This document shows, piece after piece, positions 9,691 through 22,500 of a stretch of 64,000 nt of DNA (within the stretch, counting starts at the first letter, position 1; each line of letters begins with the position of its first letter). The notes under the pieces were generated by a model, which saw only the letters and a list, made by a program, of their open reading frames with translations, was not told where the DNA came from and did not search any database. Origin of the DNA: Crossaster papposus (taxonomy: Eukaryota > Echinodermata > Asteroidea > Velatida > Solasteridae); contig JBAIAA010000106.1 in assembly GCA_037893245.1 (NCBI GenBank), positions 1,640,087-1,704,086 of the forward strand, read 5' to 3'. The position numbers and the translations under genes are program-made.

Positions 9691-12440
9691 CTAAGCTATA
9701 TGAACCCTAAGCGACGGGAAGCGGGACTGCAAATCTAATCCAACTAATGGCCCGTTGAAACTTAAATCCAAGGCAGTCAGTTTGGGCATGTCGCGTGCAA
9801 CCGAGGCAATGTGTTCAATGTCTGTCGGTGTCAAATCGCACCAGATCAGTTCCAGCCTACTTAAGTGCATCATTTTTGGCATTTCCTTGGCCCACAACTC
9901 AGCTGATCCGCCCAATCTCAGGTTGCCACAAAGGACCAAGTCAGTCAGTCTAGGCATGTCACGTGCAGCCAAGGCAATGTGTTCAATGTCTGTCGGTGTA
10001 AAATCGCACCAGCGCATGTCCAGCCTACTTAAGTGCATCATTTTTGGCAATTCCTTGGCCCACAACTCGGCTGATCCGCCTAATCTCTGGTTGGCATACA
10101 GGACCATTAAGTCAGTCAGTCTGGGCATGTCATGTGCAGCAGAAGCAATGTGTTCCATGTCTGTCGGTGTCAAATCGCACCAGCCAAGGTCCAGTCTATT
10201 TAAGTGCATCATTTTCGACAATTCCTTGGCCCACAACTTGGCCGATCCTCCCAATCTCAAGTTGCGATTAAGGACCAAGTCAGTCAATCTGGGCATTGCA
10301 CTTGCAGCTGAGGTAATGTGCTTAATGTCTTTCGGTGTCAAATTGCACACGCTCAGGTCCAGACTATTTAATTTTAAGTGCTTCATTTTCGGCAATTCCT
10401 TGGCCCATAGCTTAGCCGATCCGCCCAATTTTTCGTTGCCATCAAGGACCAAGTTAGACAGTATGGGCATTTCACGTGCAGCCGAGACAATGTGTTCAAT
10501 GTCTGACCCCACTAGTCCACAACCACGTATGTAAAGTGTTCTCAGACTTGTCAAGTGTCGGATATGAGGGGCCCATTCTTTAGCTCTACCTCCCAATGTA
10601 TGGCAACCTGTTAAGTCAAGACTGGTCAGGTCTTGGTTGCATTTTAGTGACGACAGAATTTTCCCAAGACCACCATCTACTAGATGACATTGGTCAAGTC
10701 TCAGTGTATTGAGGTTTTCCATGTAACCCAGAGCGGTAACTACATCGCTGACCGAAGACACCAAAGAAACCCAACAAGTTTTAACGCGTGCCAGCTGCGC
10801 CGTGCGGTTGTCGGACCCACAGATGATTTTCAGAAGGTGTATGAGACTGCGCATATCATTATTGTTACGCACATCGATATATGAGGGGAAATTTGAGTCG
10901 CCGGTGAGACACTGTGGGACTATGCTTGACTGGCTTTCTGAAAAGCAGTTGCGACTAATCGCCTGTATAACATCTGACTGGTACTGTGGCTTATCATCAT
11001 CCTTATTGAACTTACGATCAAGGAAATTTACAATGTCAGTCATGCACTTCTCGTTGTCACCACAACAAAAACGCAACAGGAAATCGTTTGAAACCACGCC
11101 CTCTATTGTCTGACAAAGTTGTCTTAAACTATTTTTAAATTCTCCGAATAAAAAAACTTTGTACACCGTACGCTTTGCAAATCCCCGGTTCGACATATGC
11201 ACACTCTGCAAGTATTTCGCTGCACAGTATTCCTGTATTGTCTTATGCATGAATTGTATGTTGTTGTCGTATTTGTGGTTTTTGATAGCTCTCTGCTTGG
11301 TTAGGATGCCTGCTTTTAGTGCCATGTTCAGTGCCTTCGGTTCAAACTCATCTTCTTGAAATGAAAATTTTTGGTTGGCACTCACAAGTCCACACAGCGC
11401 AGTTTTCCCTATGGTAATCACTGTTTTTGAAGCATCTTCGTCGCAGATATCTGCTTTTCTTGTGAACATGTAATCAACTGCCTCAGTGAAGAGGCGTGAA
11501 GTTGTTTCTGGTAGTTGGTTATTCTTTCTCCACAACAAATTCATAAGCAACAGTAACATTGGGTTCTTAGCAAAATCACGCAGCGTGTTGGAAGTTCCAA
11601 TGGTTTGGATTAGGGCATTGCCACTATCAGGATCATTGTCATGGAATTTATGAGCGTATTCACTTACATCCTCGTCGGTAAACCCCAGAACCTCTACGTG
11701 TGTGCAAGGATTTTGGACAAGTTTTGATGTCAGTGTCCCAAGATGAGAGGGGCGGGTTGAGACACAGATGAAACATTCCCTGTATACTGTTCTTTTGAGT
11801 GCTTTGAGGACAGAACCGAATAAGGCTGCATCAAGTGTTTCGGTCTTCATTTCGTCAAAACCATCCAAAAGAATCAAGACCTCATTTGAGTTGGCCACAA
11901 TGAATTTATCAAGTTCATCTTTGTCTACTCCTGACTTTTCGCCCACAAGTTGATCAAAAAAGGAATCAACGAGATCCGATTCCTGTGACAGGGCATACAT
12001 CTTTAAAAGAAAGACGAGCTTGAATCTGTTTAAAATTTCGCTTACCCCATCGGCCCAATCGTATACAATCTTGTCAAAAATGGTTGACTTACCAACCCCT
12101 CCCATGCCGAAGACAATTAGGCGTTTCATGAGTTCCCCAGTTCCTGTCCTTAATCTGAATATTTTGTCATACTCTGTTGAGTTTACAGTTTCTCCTTTCT
12201 GATGGTCAGTGACAACTGCTACCCCTTCCCGTGTTTCTAACTGAACTTTAGTGTATATGCCAGCTATGTGCTTCTGGTCATTATCAACGCCAGGCAACAA
12301 CTGCACGTAACTGCCTGTTGTTTTATAAACTGTCTTTAAAATAGCACTGGTCTTGTTACCGACATCTTGGTCGCTAGGAGACCCCAACCTTGGTTCTTGA
12401 TCTGCACTCTGACTAAGCCGAGGTATCGGTGCAGGAATAC
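9691..12440 (-). CDS. NACHT-LRR (NLR) receptor, main exon
   Basis: This exon encodes about 916 residues. Numbered from an upstream in-frame Met at 12459, it has an FISNA-like lead (VYKTTGSYVQLLPGV, residues 44-58, and IYTKVQLETREG, 69-80), Walker A GMGGVGKST at 118-126, Walker B LILLDGFDE at 195-203, a sensor-like STRPSH, and the usual helical end of NACHT (IQFMHKTIQEYCAAKYL). From ~545 to the end there are leucine-rich repeats in 56-residue pairs built on LTDLVL..N.RLGGSAKLWA. NACHT drives NTP-dependent oligomerisation and LRRs usually sense ligand; such proteins act in cytosolic innate immunity. The acceptor is AAAAAAG|GTATTCC at 12440, joined in phase 1 to the exon at 13664-13783. No stop interrupts it. 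The ligand is unknown. Confidence 0.9.
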
Positions 12441-12656
12441 CTTTTTTAAGCCAAAACAAGAAAGAAGTTTTACTTCAATAATACATTGTTTCTGAAATGT
12501 ATTGTGTCTAGTCTAGAAGAAAATTGTATGTAAAAGAAATGACTTTAAGATTTCTGGTGCTATTGTAAGGTACTGCACAAATAAGTTTGGTAAATAATAT
12601 CTATACATGTGTTGGCAACTATAGCGCTGTTAGATGCAAACTTGTCAAGTGTTTTC

Positions 12657-13039
12657 TTAAAGGTAGGATACACCATTTGCAGATATCGAAAATATTTACT
12701 ACAGAATTATTAAGAAATATCTTACTCATTTGAAAGTAAATAATGATTCTAGGCATCCAGCAAAATGATTATGATATCTTGTAATTATTCCAAAAAAAAT
12801 GAATATTATAACAACAAATTTGCGATTGATAGACGGCGATCGTGGAAAAAACAAAAATAACATAAGATTTACTGCTCGACACCGGTTTAAAACAAACGCT
12901 GTTTTTCGTGCTTTTTTCGGCATCCATGATTGTAAAACTTTGAACAGGTCAGTTAAACGGTATTAACTATAAATACAACCCCCAAAGCCACCTATTCATG
13001 ATAATTCAAGCAATTATCAATGGTGTATCCTACCTTTAA
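12657..13039. mobile_element. TTAA-flanked MITE, family GGTAGGATACACC
   Basis: The 383-bp element begins TTAAAGGTAGGATACACCAT and ends with its inverse, ATGGTGTATCCTACCTTTAA. TTAA at both ends is the likely target duplication (piggyBac or Kolobok type). It lies in the intron between the two NLR exons. The paralogous intron at ~25,210 has no element, so the insertion is younger than the gene duplication. The same family recurs at 33.8, 36.4, 48.8, 51.4, 57.6 and 59.8 kb. Confidence 0.9.
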
Positions 13040-13663
13040 GGTATATTCCAATTTTTTAAACCAACAAAAATAAATCCAGACAAAAAGCTGGTAACTGCAG
13101 GTGTACACAAAAAATGACTAGACCTCATTCTCCTAAGACTCACTGAAATTATGGCAACTTATCATCCTGTGGTTGATGTACACCCCAAATAAGCCTTATC
13201 TGGTTCCTCAAATTTTGATTAAAGATAAGTTGAAGTATGCATGTCGCAATGTACGAACTCGTAAAATAAACTGGCTTTTATTACCGCGCACATTTATCAT
13301 TATTATTGATTATTTTTCCCACTATAGTGTCGTTATTCATGTCATTCGTGCATAAATCCAAAATTAATGTGCGACTTAGCCCTTTTCAGAAGTGGTACAC
13401 ATAGAGGGTGCTATTTGGCGTGGGTTCATACAGGAAACAATTCCAAGACGTCACCACTATAAATAACGCCATCATATTGTGTCCAGCATATATCCAACTA
13501 GCTTATTATTTGCACCCAAAAAAATTAATGACTCTTTAGCTCGCAAATTTACAATAAGTTGGTTGTGTTCATGTTTATGTGGTTTACCACCTACTCCTCC
13601 AAAATACATTTGAATTAATATAATTTACGCTACTTAAATTTTGACAAACAAGATTGTTTTTAC
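13040..13663 (-). other. NLR intron, remainder
   Basis: AT-rich intron sequence that aligns with the paralogous intron at 25210-25876. No other coding or RNA signal was seen. Confidence 0.6.
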
Positions 13664-13783
13664 CTGGTCCTTCCATCTGGTAGTTGTAATTAGTGATATT
13701 AACACTTGAACCAACAATGGTAGGGTTGTGGCTACCACTGACTGTGTCAATGCTTCCGATGGTTCCGGTTCGTTGTGGGGAAT
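13664..13783 (-). CDS. NLR upstream exon (120 bp, phase 1-1)
   Basis: On the minus strand the exon runs from TTTTAG|ATTCCCC to GGACCAG|GTAAAAA. It encodes SPQRTGTIGSIDTVSGSHNP followed by TIVGSSVNITNYNYQMEGP. It joins the NACHT exon to give ...EGPG-IPAPIP. A near-identical exon of the same length is at 25877-25996, which supports it as real. The G/N/I/V-rich stretch resembles short amyloid signalling motifs (RHIM-like), an inference only. Confidence 0.8.
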
Positions 13784-13867
13784 CTAAAATCAAAAGCAAG
13801 AATAAAAATATACCTTAATAAAGTAGCTGACAAAATGAAGCATGTACTCGATTCAATATCTAATTAT

Positions 13868-14307
13868 CGCCTGTGCCTCAAGATGAGAGGGGCGGACTGA
13901 GAAACAGATGAAACATTCAGGGTATTTTGTTATATTTGAGGGCTTTAAAGATAAAACCGATGAGTAGATCTGCATCGATTGGTTTGGCCCTCATTTCCTA
14001 GAAACCATCCAAAAGAATCAAGACCTTATTTGGGTTGGCCAGAATGAATTTTATATCATTTGCTAATCTCAAATCTTTGTCTAGAAGTTGATGGAAAGAG
14101 GAATCAACAAGATCAGATTCCTGCGACAGGGCACACATCTTTAAAAGAAAGACGAGCTTGAATCTTTTAAGGATTTCGCTTGCGTCATCGTATACAATCG
14201 TATACAATCTTGTCAAAAATGGTTGACTTTCCGACCCCTCCCATGCCAAAAAAAACAAGGCATTCGATAAGTTCCCCAGTTTTTGTCCTTAATCTGAATA
14301 TGTTGTC
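13868..14307 (-). pseudogene. NACHT fragment of a second NLR copy
   Basis: On the minus strand this matches the NACHT part of the intact gene: a Walker-A-like MAWEGSESQPF corruption (GMGGVGKST lost by frameshift), then RFKLVFLLKMCALSQESDLV, and VLILLDGF before a stop. It stops matching at ~13868 inside the region equivalent to 11,737-11,790, so all LRRs are gone. At 14307 its 5' side is cut by the 10-kb block; the missing sequence resumes at 24485. Confidence 0.85.
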
Positions 14308-14593
14308 TTATAACACCTCACTCACAGAGTCTGTGTCTTGATTGGTCGAGAGCGCGGCACGTGTCACTTGCTATTTTTACTATTTTTTACTTGCGCTATC
14401 CGAAAAGACTATACCACACAAAAAGGACTATGCGCATAGCAACACACGAACATGCGCATAGCAACGAAAGCGTGACTGAAACCCAGACGTGTGTTTCGGT
14501 GCATTGCGTAAACATTGCTCTATCACCTTCGCACCCGTTCATCAAGGCAACAAAGTACACGTATGATCGAGAGACGTATAATTCGGAGATTTT

Positions 14594-14748
14594 AGCTGTT
14601 TCAGCATTTCAGCCGAAACAGCTATTGTATTCGTTCCGTTTTTTTTTTTTTTAGCTGTTTCGGCATTTCAGCCAAAACAGCTTTTGTTTTCGTTAAATTT
14701 TTTTTTTCTTTTTTTTTTAGCTCTTTCGGCACTACAGCCGAAACAGCT
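14594..14748. repeat. Triplicate 30-nt hairpin AGCTGTTTCGGC...
   Basis: Three copies of AGCTGTTTCGGCATTTCAGC followed by CGAAACAGCT (14594-14623, 14653-14682, 14719-14748) are separated by T-runs. Each can fold into a 12-bp stem with a small loop. The half sequence CGAAACAGCT recurs through the block (for example near 17795, 18508, 23225 and 24220). Confidence 0.8.
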
Positions 14749-14809
14749 ATTGTATTCCTTTGTATTGTATTGTATTTTTTTTTTTTTTTTTCTCCTTCAG
14801 ACCCTTCTC

Positions 14810-15500
14810 TATAGGGTTTGTACACGTTTTTTGTTCTGGCATAGCACTTTGGCACTTTGGTAAATCCGATCGACTTTAGACCACCAACCACAGATGATCC
14901 TAGAAGAAATGTGTCACGATTACGTCATTCGTGGTCACGTGACGTCACGTTCAAGGTACAGTTTTTTCCCATAGGATTTGTACACGTTTTTATTCAGAAT
15001 ATTAAATTTGACACTTCTGTACATCCAATTGACTTGAGACTTAGCACAGACCTCGAACACCATCCCCAGTAGGGCCAAGAAGAAAATTGTCATGATGACG
15101 TCATCAGGGGTCATGTGACATCACATTAAAGGTGCAGTTTTTAAGACCCTCTATCTCTGGAAATACAGGTCCGATTGTGGTCAAACTTGGTATTCATGTA
15201 TTCCAGGATGAGTTATATACGAAATTAGGATGACGTAATTATGACGTCATTGTTGGTCATGTGACATCACATTAAAGGTGCATTTTTTGGGACCCTTTAT
15301 CTCTGAAAGTACATGTCCGATTGGGGTCAAATTTGGTACATACAGGTATTCTGGGATGTGTTATGGACGAAATGTAGGTGACGTCATGATGACAACATTG
15401 TGGAACATGTGACGTCGCCTTTAAGGAGCAGTTTTTGATGATGTCGTGATGACGTCACCGTGTGATTTGTATATGAAATGTTGTGTTTTGTGACCTTTAA
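14810..15500 (+). repeat. ~170-bp repeats with CACGTGACGTCA
   Basis: Degenerate units contain GGATTTGTACACGTTTTT, a GATCGACTTGAGACTTGGCA-like phrase and a GTCACGTGACGTCA phrase. They are earlier members of the repeat seen at 17640-18960 and 23090-24130. Confidence 0.75.
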
Positions 15501-15539
15501 GCCATAATTATGGTGGCCTTGGAGGGACTACACAGAGTG

Positions 15540-16930
15540 TGAATATTGACATCAATATTTGCAACAAATGTTACGACTTTTTCCAAAGTCGCGAATATTG
15601 ACGTCAAATTTCACGACTTTCTCCAAAGTAGCGAATATTGACATCAATATTGACACCAATATTGACGTCAAATTTTAAGAGTTTCTCCGAAAGTCGCGAA
15701 TATTTACGTCAAATTTGACGTCGATATTCGCAACAAATTTTACGAATTGCTCCCAAAGTCGTGAATATCGTCGTAAATATTGACGTCAAATTTTATAACT
15801 TTCCCCAAAAGTTGCGAATATTGACGTCAATATTGACGTCAAATTTCACGACTTTCCCCAAGGTCGCGAACATTGACATCAATATTGACGTCAAATTTCA
15901 AGAGTTTCCCAAAAAGTTGCAAATATTGACGTCAAATTTTGACGGGGATATTCGCGACTTTCTCCAAAGTCGCGAATATTGATGTCAATATTGACGTCAA
16001 ATTTCAAGAGTTTCCCAAAAAGTTGCGAATATTGACGTCAAATTTGACGTCGATATTCGCAACAAATTTCACGACTTGCCTCCAAAATCTTGAATATCTA
16101 CGTAAATAGATAAATGTCCGATTGGGGTCAAACTTGGTACATACAGGTATTCTGGGATGTGTTATAGACGAAATGTAGGTGACGTCATGATGACAACATT
16201 GTGGAACATGTGACGTCGCCTTTAAGGAGCAGTTTTTTATGATGTCGTGATGACGTCACCGTGTGATTTGTATATGAAATGTTGTGTTTTGTGACCTTTA
16301 AGCCATAATTATGGTGGCCTTGGAGGGACTACACAGAGTGTGAATATTGACATCAATATTTGCAACAAATGTTACGACTTTTTCCAAAGTCGCGAATATT
16401 GACGTCAATATTGACGTCAAATGTTATGACTTTCCCCCCAAAGTTGCTAATATTGACGTCAAATTTGACGACTTTCTCCAAAGTCGCGAATATTGATATC
16501 AATATTGACACCAATATTGACATCAATATTGACGTCAAATGTTAAGAGTTTCTCCGAAAGTCGCGAATATTTACGTCAAATTTGACGTCGATATTCGCAA
16601 CAAATGTTACGACTTGCTCCCAAAGTCTTGAATATCGTCGTAAATATTGACGTCAAATTTCACGACTTTCCCCAAGGTCGCGAACATTGACATCAATATT
16701 AACGTCAAATTTCAAGAGTTTCCCAAAAAGTTGCAAATATTGACGTCAAATTTGACGGCGATATTCGCGACTTTCCCCAAAGTCGCGAATATTGATGTCA
16801 ATATTGACGTCAAATTTCAAGAGTTTCCCAAAAAGTTGCGAATATTGACGTCAAATTTGACGTCGATATTCGCAACAAATTTCACGACTTGCCTCAAAAA
16901 TCTTGAATATCTACGTAAATATTGACATCC
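15540..16930. repeat. TGACGTCA / AATATT array
   Basis: Irregular units of TCGCGAATATTGACGTCAAT followed by ATTTCACGACTTTC and variants. TGACGTCA is itself palindromic and appears dozens of times. The open frames here (NIDVNIDV or ILTSILTS repeats) follow from the repeat and are not proteins. A stretch from ~16098 to ~16390 repeats the sequence at ~15310-15595. Confidence 0.85.
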
Positions 16931-19264
16931 AATTTCACGACCGGTCATACATTTTGACCTGATTTTTGTTCCAGCAAGCTAGGTTTTTGTTGTCGGTTAT
17001 TATGCGCACGCGCAGAATAATTGGGCGTTTGTACTTGCAAACATCATGCGACCGCATGCACTGGTACTTATGCACGATGAACATTGTAGGATTTTGGTTG
17101 ATTTCAATCGTTTCTCGCAGTGTGCATATATAGTATCCCTAACTTAAGGTTCATCTGTGAACAAATTTAAAAAAAGCTAATTTCAACTGATTTGGGTAGG
17201 TATGGGTATGGACAACTACCAACAAAAATAATTATTGACCTTTGGGACCAAATCCTGACCTCCGAAAATGAGGTCAAAGGTCACAAAACAATTTGATTAC
17301 TAAAATGTCATATTTATAGCAACAAAATATAGATGATATTGGTGTCAAAATGCACAGGATTATGAAAGAAGATGACATAGAATAACTACTGGCCCCTTAC
17401 AGAAGAAGGTCAAAGGTAAAAAATAGACATATTACTAAAATGTCATATTAGTAAAATAACAGGAAAATTACCATGAACAAAAACAAATCGAAGAGGCTAA
17501 TTTCAACTTATTGTGGCGGGTATGGGGGTTATTATTTATTCCAAGAGCAAAGAAGGAGGGGAAATTCCCTTTCTGAGGGTCAAAGGATTTTGACCCTGCA
17601 TTAAAACATTATAAATTGTATCTCAGCAGCAGTATGTTTTTCATAGGTCTAAGGTACTATTTTTCCCGTAGGATTTGTACACGTTTTTTTCAACTAATAT
17701 ATCTTTGGCACTTGTGTAAATCCAATCGACTTCAGACTTGGCACACACATAGACCACCACACACACATATTGAAAGTAACGTTAGACAATCGAAACAGCT
17801 CTGTGTTTGTCCACAAACACATATCTAGTATTTTTGTGTTTTTTTCCTCTTTCAGACTTTTCCCCATAGGATTTGTACACGTTTTTTCTGGCATAGCACT
17901 TTGACACTTTGGTAAATCCGATCGACTTGAGACTTGGCATACATTTAGACAACCACCCAAGGACGGCCCTAGAAGAAATTCGTCGCGATTACGTCATTCA
18001 AGGTCACGTGACGTCATGTTAAAGGTAACATTTTCCCCATAGGTTTTGTACACGTTTTTCTTCAGACTATTGACTTTGACACTTTGGTAAATCCGACCGA
18101 CTTGAAACTTGGCATACACTTAGAACACCACCCACATATAGCCCTTGAAGAAATTCGGCACGATTGCGTCTTTCAAGGTCACGTGACGTGACATTAAAAG
18201 TGCAATTTGTTTCCCATTGGTTTTGTACACGTTTTTCTTCAGACTATTGACTTTGACACTTTCGTAAATCCAATCGACTTGAAACTTGGCATACACTTAG
18301 AACACCACCCCCAGATGTTTCTGAAAGAAATTCAGCACGATTTAAGGTCACGTGACGTCACGTTAAAGTTTCTATTTTTTTCCCATAGGTTTTGTACACG
18401 TTTTTCTTTAGACTATTGCCTTTGACACTTTAGTAAATCTGATCGACTTGAGACTTGGCACACACAAAAGACCACCACACACATATTAAAAGTAATTTTA
18501 GACACTCGAAACAGCTCTGTGTTTGTCCACAAACACATGTCTAGTTTTTTTTGTTTCTTCTTCAGACTCTTCTCCATAGGGTTTGTACACGTTTTTTTGT
18601 TCTGGCATAGCACTTTGACACTTTGGTAAATCCGATCGACTTGAGACTTGGCATACACTTAGACCACCACCCACAGATGATCCTAGAAGAAATTTGTCAC
18701 GATTACGTCATTCGTGGTCACGTGACGTCACGTTAAAGGTTCAGTTTTTTCCCATAGGATTTGTACACGTTTTTATTCAGAATATTAAATTTGACACTTC
18801 CAATTCAATTGTACATCCAATTGACTTGAGTATTCATGTATTCCAGGATGAGTTATATACGAAATTAGGATGACGTAATTATGACGTCATTGTTGGTCAT
18901 GTGACGTCACATTAAAGGTGCAGTTTTTGGGACCCTTTATCTCTGAAAGTACATGTCCGATTGGGGTCAATATTGACGTCAAATGTTATGACTTTCCCCC
19001 AAAAGTTGCTAATATTGACGTCAATATTGACGTCAATATTGACGTCAAATGTTATGGCTTTCCCCCAAAAGTTGCTAATATTGACGTCAATATTGACGTC
19101 AAATTTCACGACTTTCTCCAAAGTCGCGAATATTTACATCAATATTGACACCAATATTGACATCAATATTGACGTCAAATTTTAAGAGTTTCTCTGAAAG
19201 TCGCGAATATTTACGTCAAGTTTGACGTCGATATTCGCAACAAATTTTACGACTTGCTCCCAAA
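16625..19264 (+). repeat. 2,640-bp tandem unit, copy 1
   Basis: It aligns with 19265-21904 at an exact offset of 2,640 and looks identical by eye. Contents in order: TGACGTCA array, a tail ending near 17000 with CAGCAAGCTAGGTTTTTG, an AT-rich middle with AGGTCAAAGGTCA, then seven ~175-bp units with TTTGTACACGTTTTT (17.67-18.76 kb). No coding sequence. Confidence 0.93.
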
Positions 19265-21904
19265 GTCTTGAATATCGTCGTAAATATTGACGTCAAATTT
19301 CACGACTTTCCCCAAGGTCGCGAACATTGACATCAATATTAACGTCAAATTTCAAGAGTTTCCCAAAAAGTTGCAAATATTGACGTCAAATTTGACGGCG
19401 ATATTCGCGACTTTCCCCAAAGTCGCGAATATTGATGTCAATATTGACGTCAAATTTCAAGAGTTTCCCAAAAAGTTGCGAATATTGACGTCAAATTTGA
19501 CGTCGATATTCGCAACAAATTTCACGACTTGCCTCAAAAATCTTGAATATCTACGTAAATATTGACATCCAATTTCACGACCGGTCATACATTTTGACCT
19601 GATTTTTGTTCCAGCAAGCTAGGTTTTTGTTGTCGGTTATTATGCGCACGCGCAGAATAATTGGGCGTTTGTACTTGCAAACATCATGCGACCGCATGCA
19701 CTGGTACTTATGCACGATGAACATTGTAGGATTTTGGTTGATTTCAATCGTTTCTCGCAGTGTGCATATATAGTATCCCTAACTTAAGGTTCATCTGTGA
19801 ACAAATTTAAAAAAAGCTAATTTCAACTGATTTGGGTAGGTATGGGTATGGACAACTACCAACAAAAATAATTATTGACCTTTGGGACCAAATCCTGACC
19901 TCCGAAAATGAGGTCAAAGGTCACAAAACAATTTGATTACTAAAATGTCATATTTATAGCAACAAAATATAGATGATATTGGTGTCAAAATGCACAGGAT
20001 TATGAAAGAAGATGACATAGAATAACTACTGGCCCCTTACAGAAGAAGGTCAAAGGTAAAAAATAGACATATTACTAAAATGTCATATTAGTAAAATAAC
20101 AGGAAAATTACCATGAACAAAAACAAATCGAAGAGGCTAATTTCAACTTATTGTGGCGGGTATGGGGGTTATTATTTATTCCAAGAGCAAAGAAGGAGGG
20201 GAAATTCCCTTTCTGAGGGTCAAAGGATTTTGACCCTGCATTAAAACATTATAAATTGTATCTCAGCAGCAGTATGTTTTTCATAGGTCTAAGGTACTAT
20301 TTTTCCCGTAGGATTTGTACACGTTTTTTTCAACTAATATATCTTTGGCACTTGTGTAAATCCAATCGACTTCAGACTTGGCACACACATAGACCACCAC
20401 ACACACATATTGAAAGTAACGTTAGACAATCGAAACAGCTCTGTGTTTGTCCACAAACACATATCTAGTATTTTTGTGTTTTTTTCCTCTTTCAGACTTT
20501 TCCCCATAGGATTTGTACACGTTTTTTCTGGCATAGCACTTTGACACTTTGGTAAATCCGATCGACTTGAGACTTGGCATACATTTAGACAACCACCCAA
20601 GGACGGCCCTAGAAGAAATTCGTCGCGATTACGTCATTCAAGGTCACGTGACGTCATGTTAAAGGTAACATTTTCCCCATAGGTTTTGTACACGTTTTTC
20701 TTCAGACTATTGACTTTGACACTTTGGTAAATCCGACCGACTTGAAACTTGGCATACACTTAGAACACCACCCACATATAGCCCTTGAAGAAATTCGGCA
20801 CGATTGCGTCTTTCAAGGTCACGTGACGTGACATTAAAAGTGCAATTTGTTTCCCATTGGTTTTGTACACGTTTTTCTTCAGACTATTGACTTTGACACT
20901 TTCGTAAATCCAATCGACTTGAAACTTGGCATACACTTAGAACACCACCCCCAGATGTTTCTGAAAGAAATTCAGCACGATTTAAGGTCACGTGACGTCA
21001 CGTTAAAGTTTCTATTTTTTTCCCATAGGTTTTGTACACGTTTTTCTTTAGACTATTGCCTTTGACACTTTAGTAAATCTGATCGACTTGAGACTTGGCA
21101 CACACAAAAGACCACCACACACATATTAAAAGTAATTTTAGACACTCGAAACAGCTCTGTGTTTGTCCACAAACACATGTCTAGTTTTTTTTGTTTCTTC
21201 TTCAGACTCTTCTCCATAGGGTTTGTACACGTTTTTTTGTTCTGGCATAGCACTTTGACACTTTGGTAAATCCGATCGACTTGAGACTTGGCATACACTT
21301 AGACCACCACCCACAGATGATCCTAGAAGAAATTTGTCACGATTACGTCATTCGTGGTCACGTGACGTCACGTTAAAGGTTCAGTTTTTTCCCATAGGAT
21401 TTGTACACGTTTTTATTCAGAATATTAAATTTGACACTTCCAATTCAATTGTACATCCAATTGACTTGAGTATTCATGTATTCCAGGATGAGTTATATAC
21501 GAAATTAGGATGACGTAATTATGACGTCATTGTTGGTCATGTGACGTCACATTAAAGGTGCAGTTTTTGGGACCCTTTATCTCTGAAAGTACATGTCCGA
21601 TTGGGGTCAATATTGACGTCAAATGTTATGACTTTCCCCCAAAAGTTGCTAATATTGACGTCAATATTGACGTCAATATTGACGTCAAATGTTATGGCTT
21701 TCCCCCAAAAGTTGCTAATATTGACGTCAATATTGACGTCAAATTTCACGACTTTCTCCAAAGTCGCGAATATTTACATCAATATTGACACCAATATTGA
21801 CATCAATATTGACGTCAAATTTTAAGAGTTTCTCTGAAAGTCGCGAATATTTACGTCAAGTTTGACGTCGATATTCGCAACAAATTTTACGACTTGCTCC
21901 CAAA
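19265..21904 (+). repeat. 2,640-bp tandem unit, copy 2
   Basis: It repeats 16625-19264 base for base as far as I can compare. Such identity means a very recent duplication or an assembly artefact. Confidence 0.93.
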
Positions 21905-22500
21905 GTCTTGAATATCGTCGTAAATATTGACGTCAAATTTCACGACTTTCCCCAAGGTCGCGAACATTGACATCAATATTGACGTCAAATTTCAAGAGTT
22001 TCCCAAAAAGTTGCAAATATTGACGTCAAATTTGACGGCGATATTCGCGACTTTCCCCAAAGTCGCGAATATTGACGTCAATATTGACGTCAAATTTCAA
22101 GAGTTTTCCAAAAAGTCGCGAATATTGACGTCAAATTTGACGTCGATATTCGCAACAAATTTCACGACTTGCCTCAAAAATCTTGAATATCTACGTAAAT
22201 ATTGACATCCAATTTCACGACCGGTCATACATTTTGACCTGATTTTTTTTCCAGCAAGCTAGGTTTTTGTTGTCGGTTATTATGCGGACGCGCAGAATAA
22301 TTGGGCGTTTGTACTTGCAAACATCATGCGACCGCATGCACTGGTACTTATGCACGATGAACATTGTAGGATTTTGGTTGATTTCAATCGTTTCTCGCAG
22401 TGTGCATAGTATCCCTAACTTAAGGTTCATCTGTGAACAAATTTAAAAGAAGCTAATTTCAACTGATTTGGGTAGGTATGGGTATGGACAACTACCAACA
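21905..22500 (+). repeat. 2,640-bp unit, diverged partial copy 3
   Basis: It continues the tandem with scattered differences (for example GACGTC for AACGTC near 21981, and TGCATAGTATCC for TGCATATATAGTATCC near 22405). After ~22500 it holds ~180 bp that copies 1 and 2 lack, so those two share a deletion. Confidence 0.85.

Noticed and set aside
9755..10534. 259-codon plus-strand frame
   Set aside because: It is the antisense shadow of the LRR-coding repeats of the NLR gene.
15761..22205. Small proteins of NIDVNIDV or ILTSILTS type
   Set aside because: They come from TGACGTCAATAT repeats, appear on both strands and in several frames, and are duplicated with the DNA.
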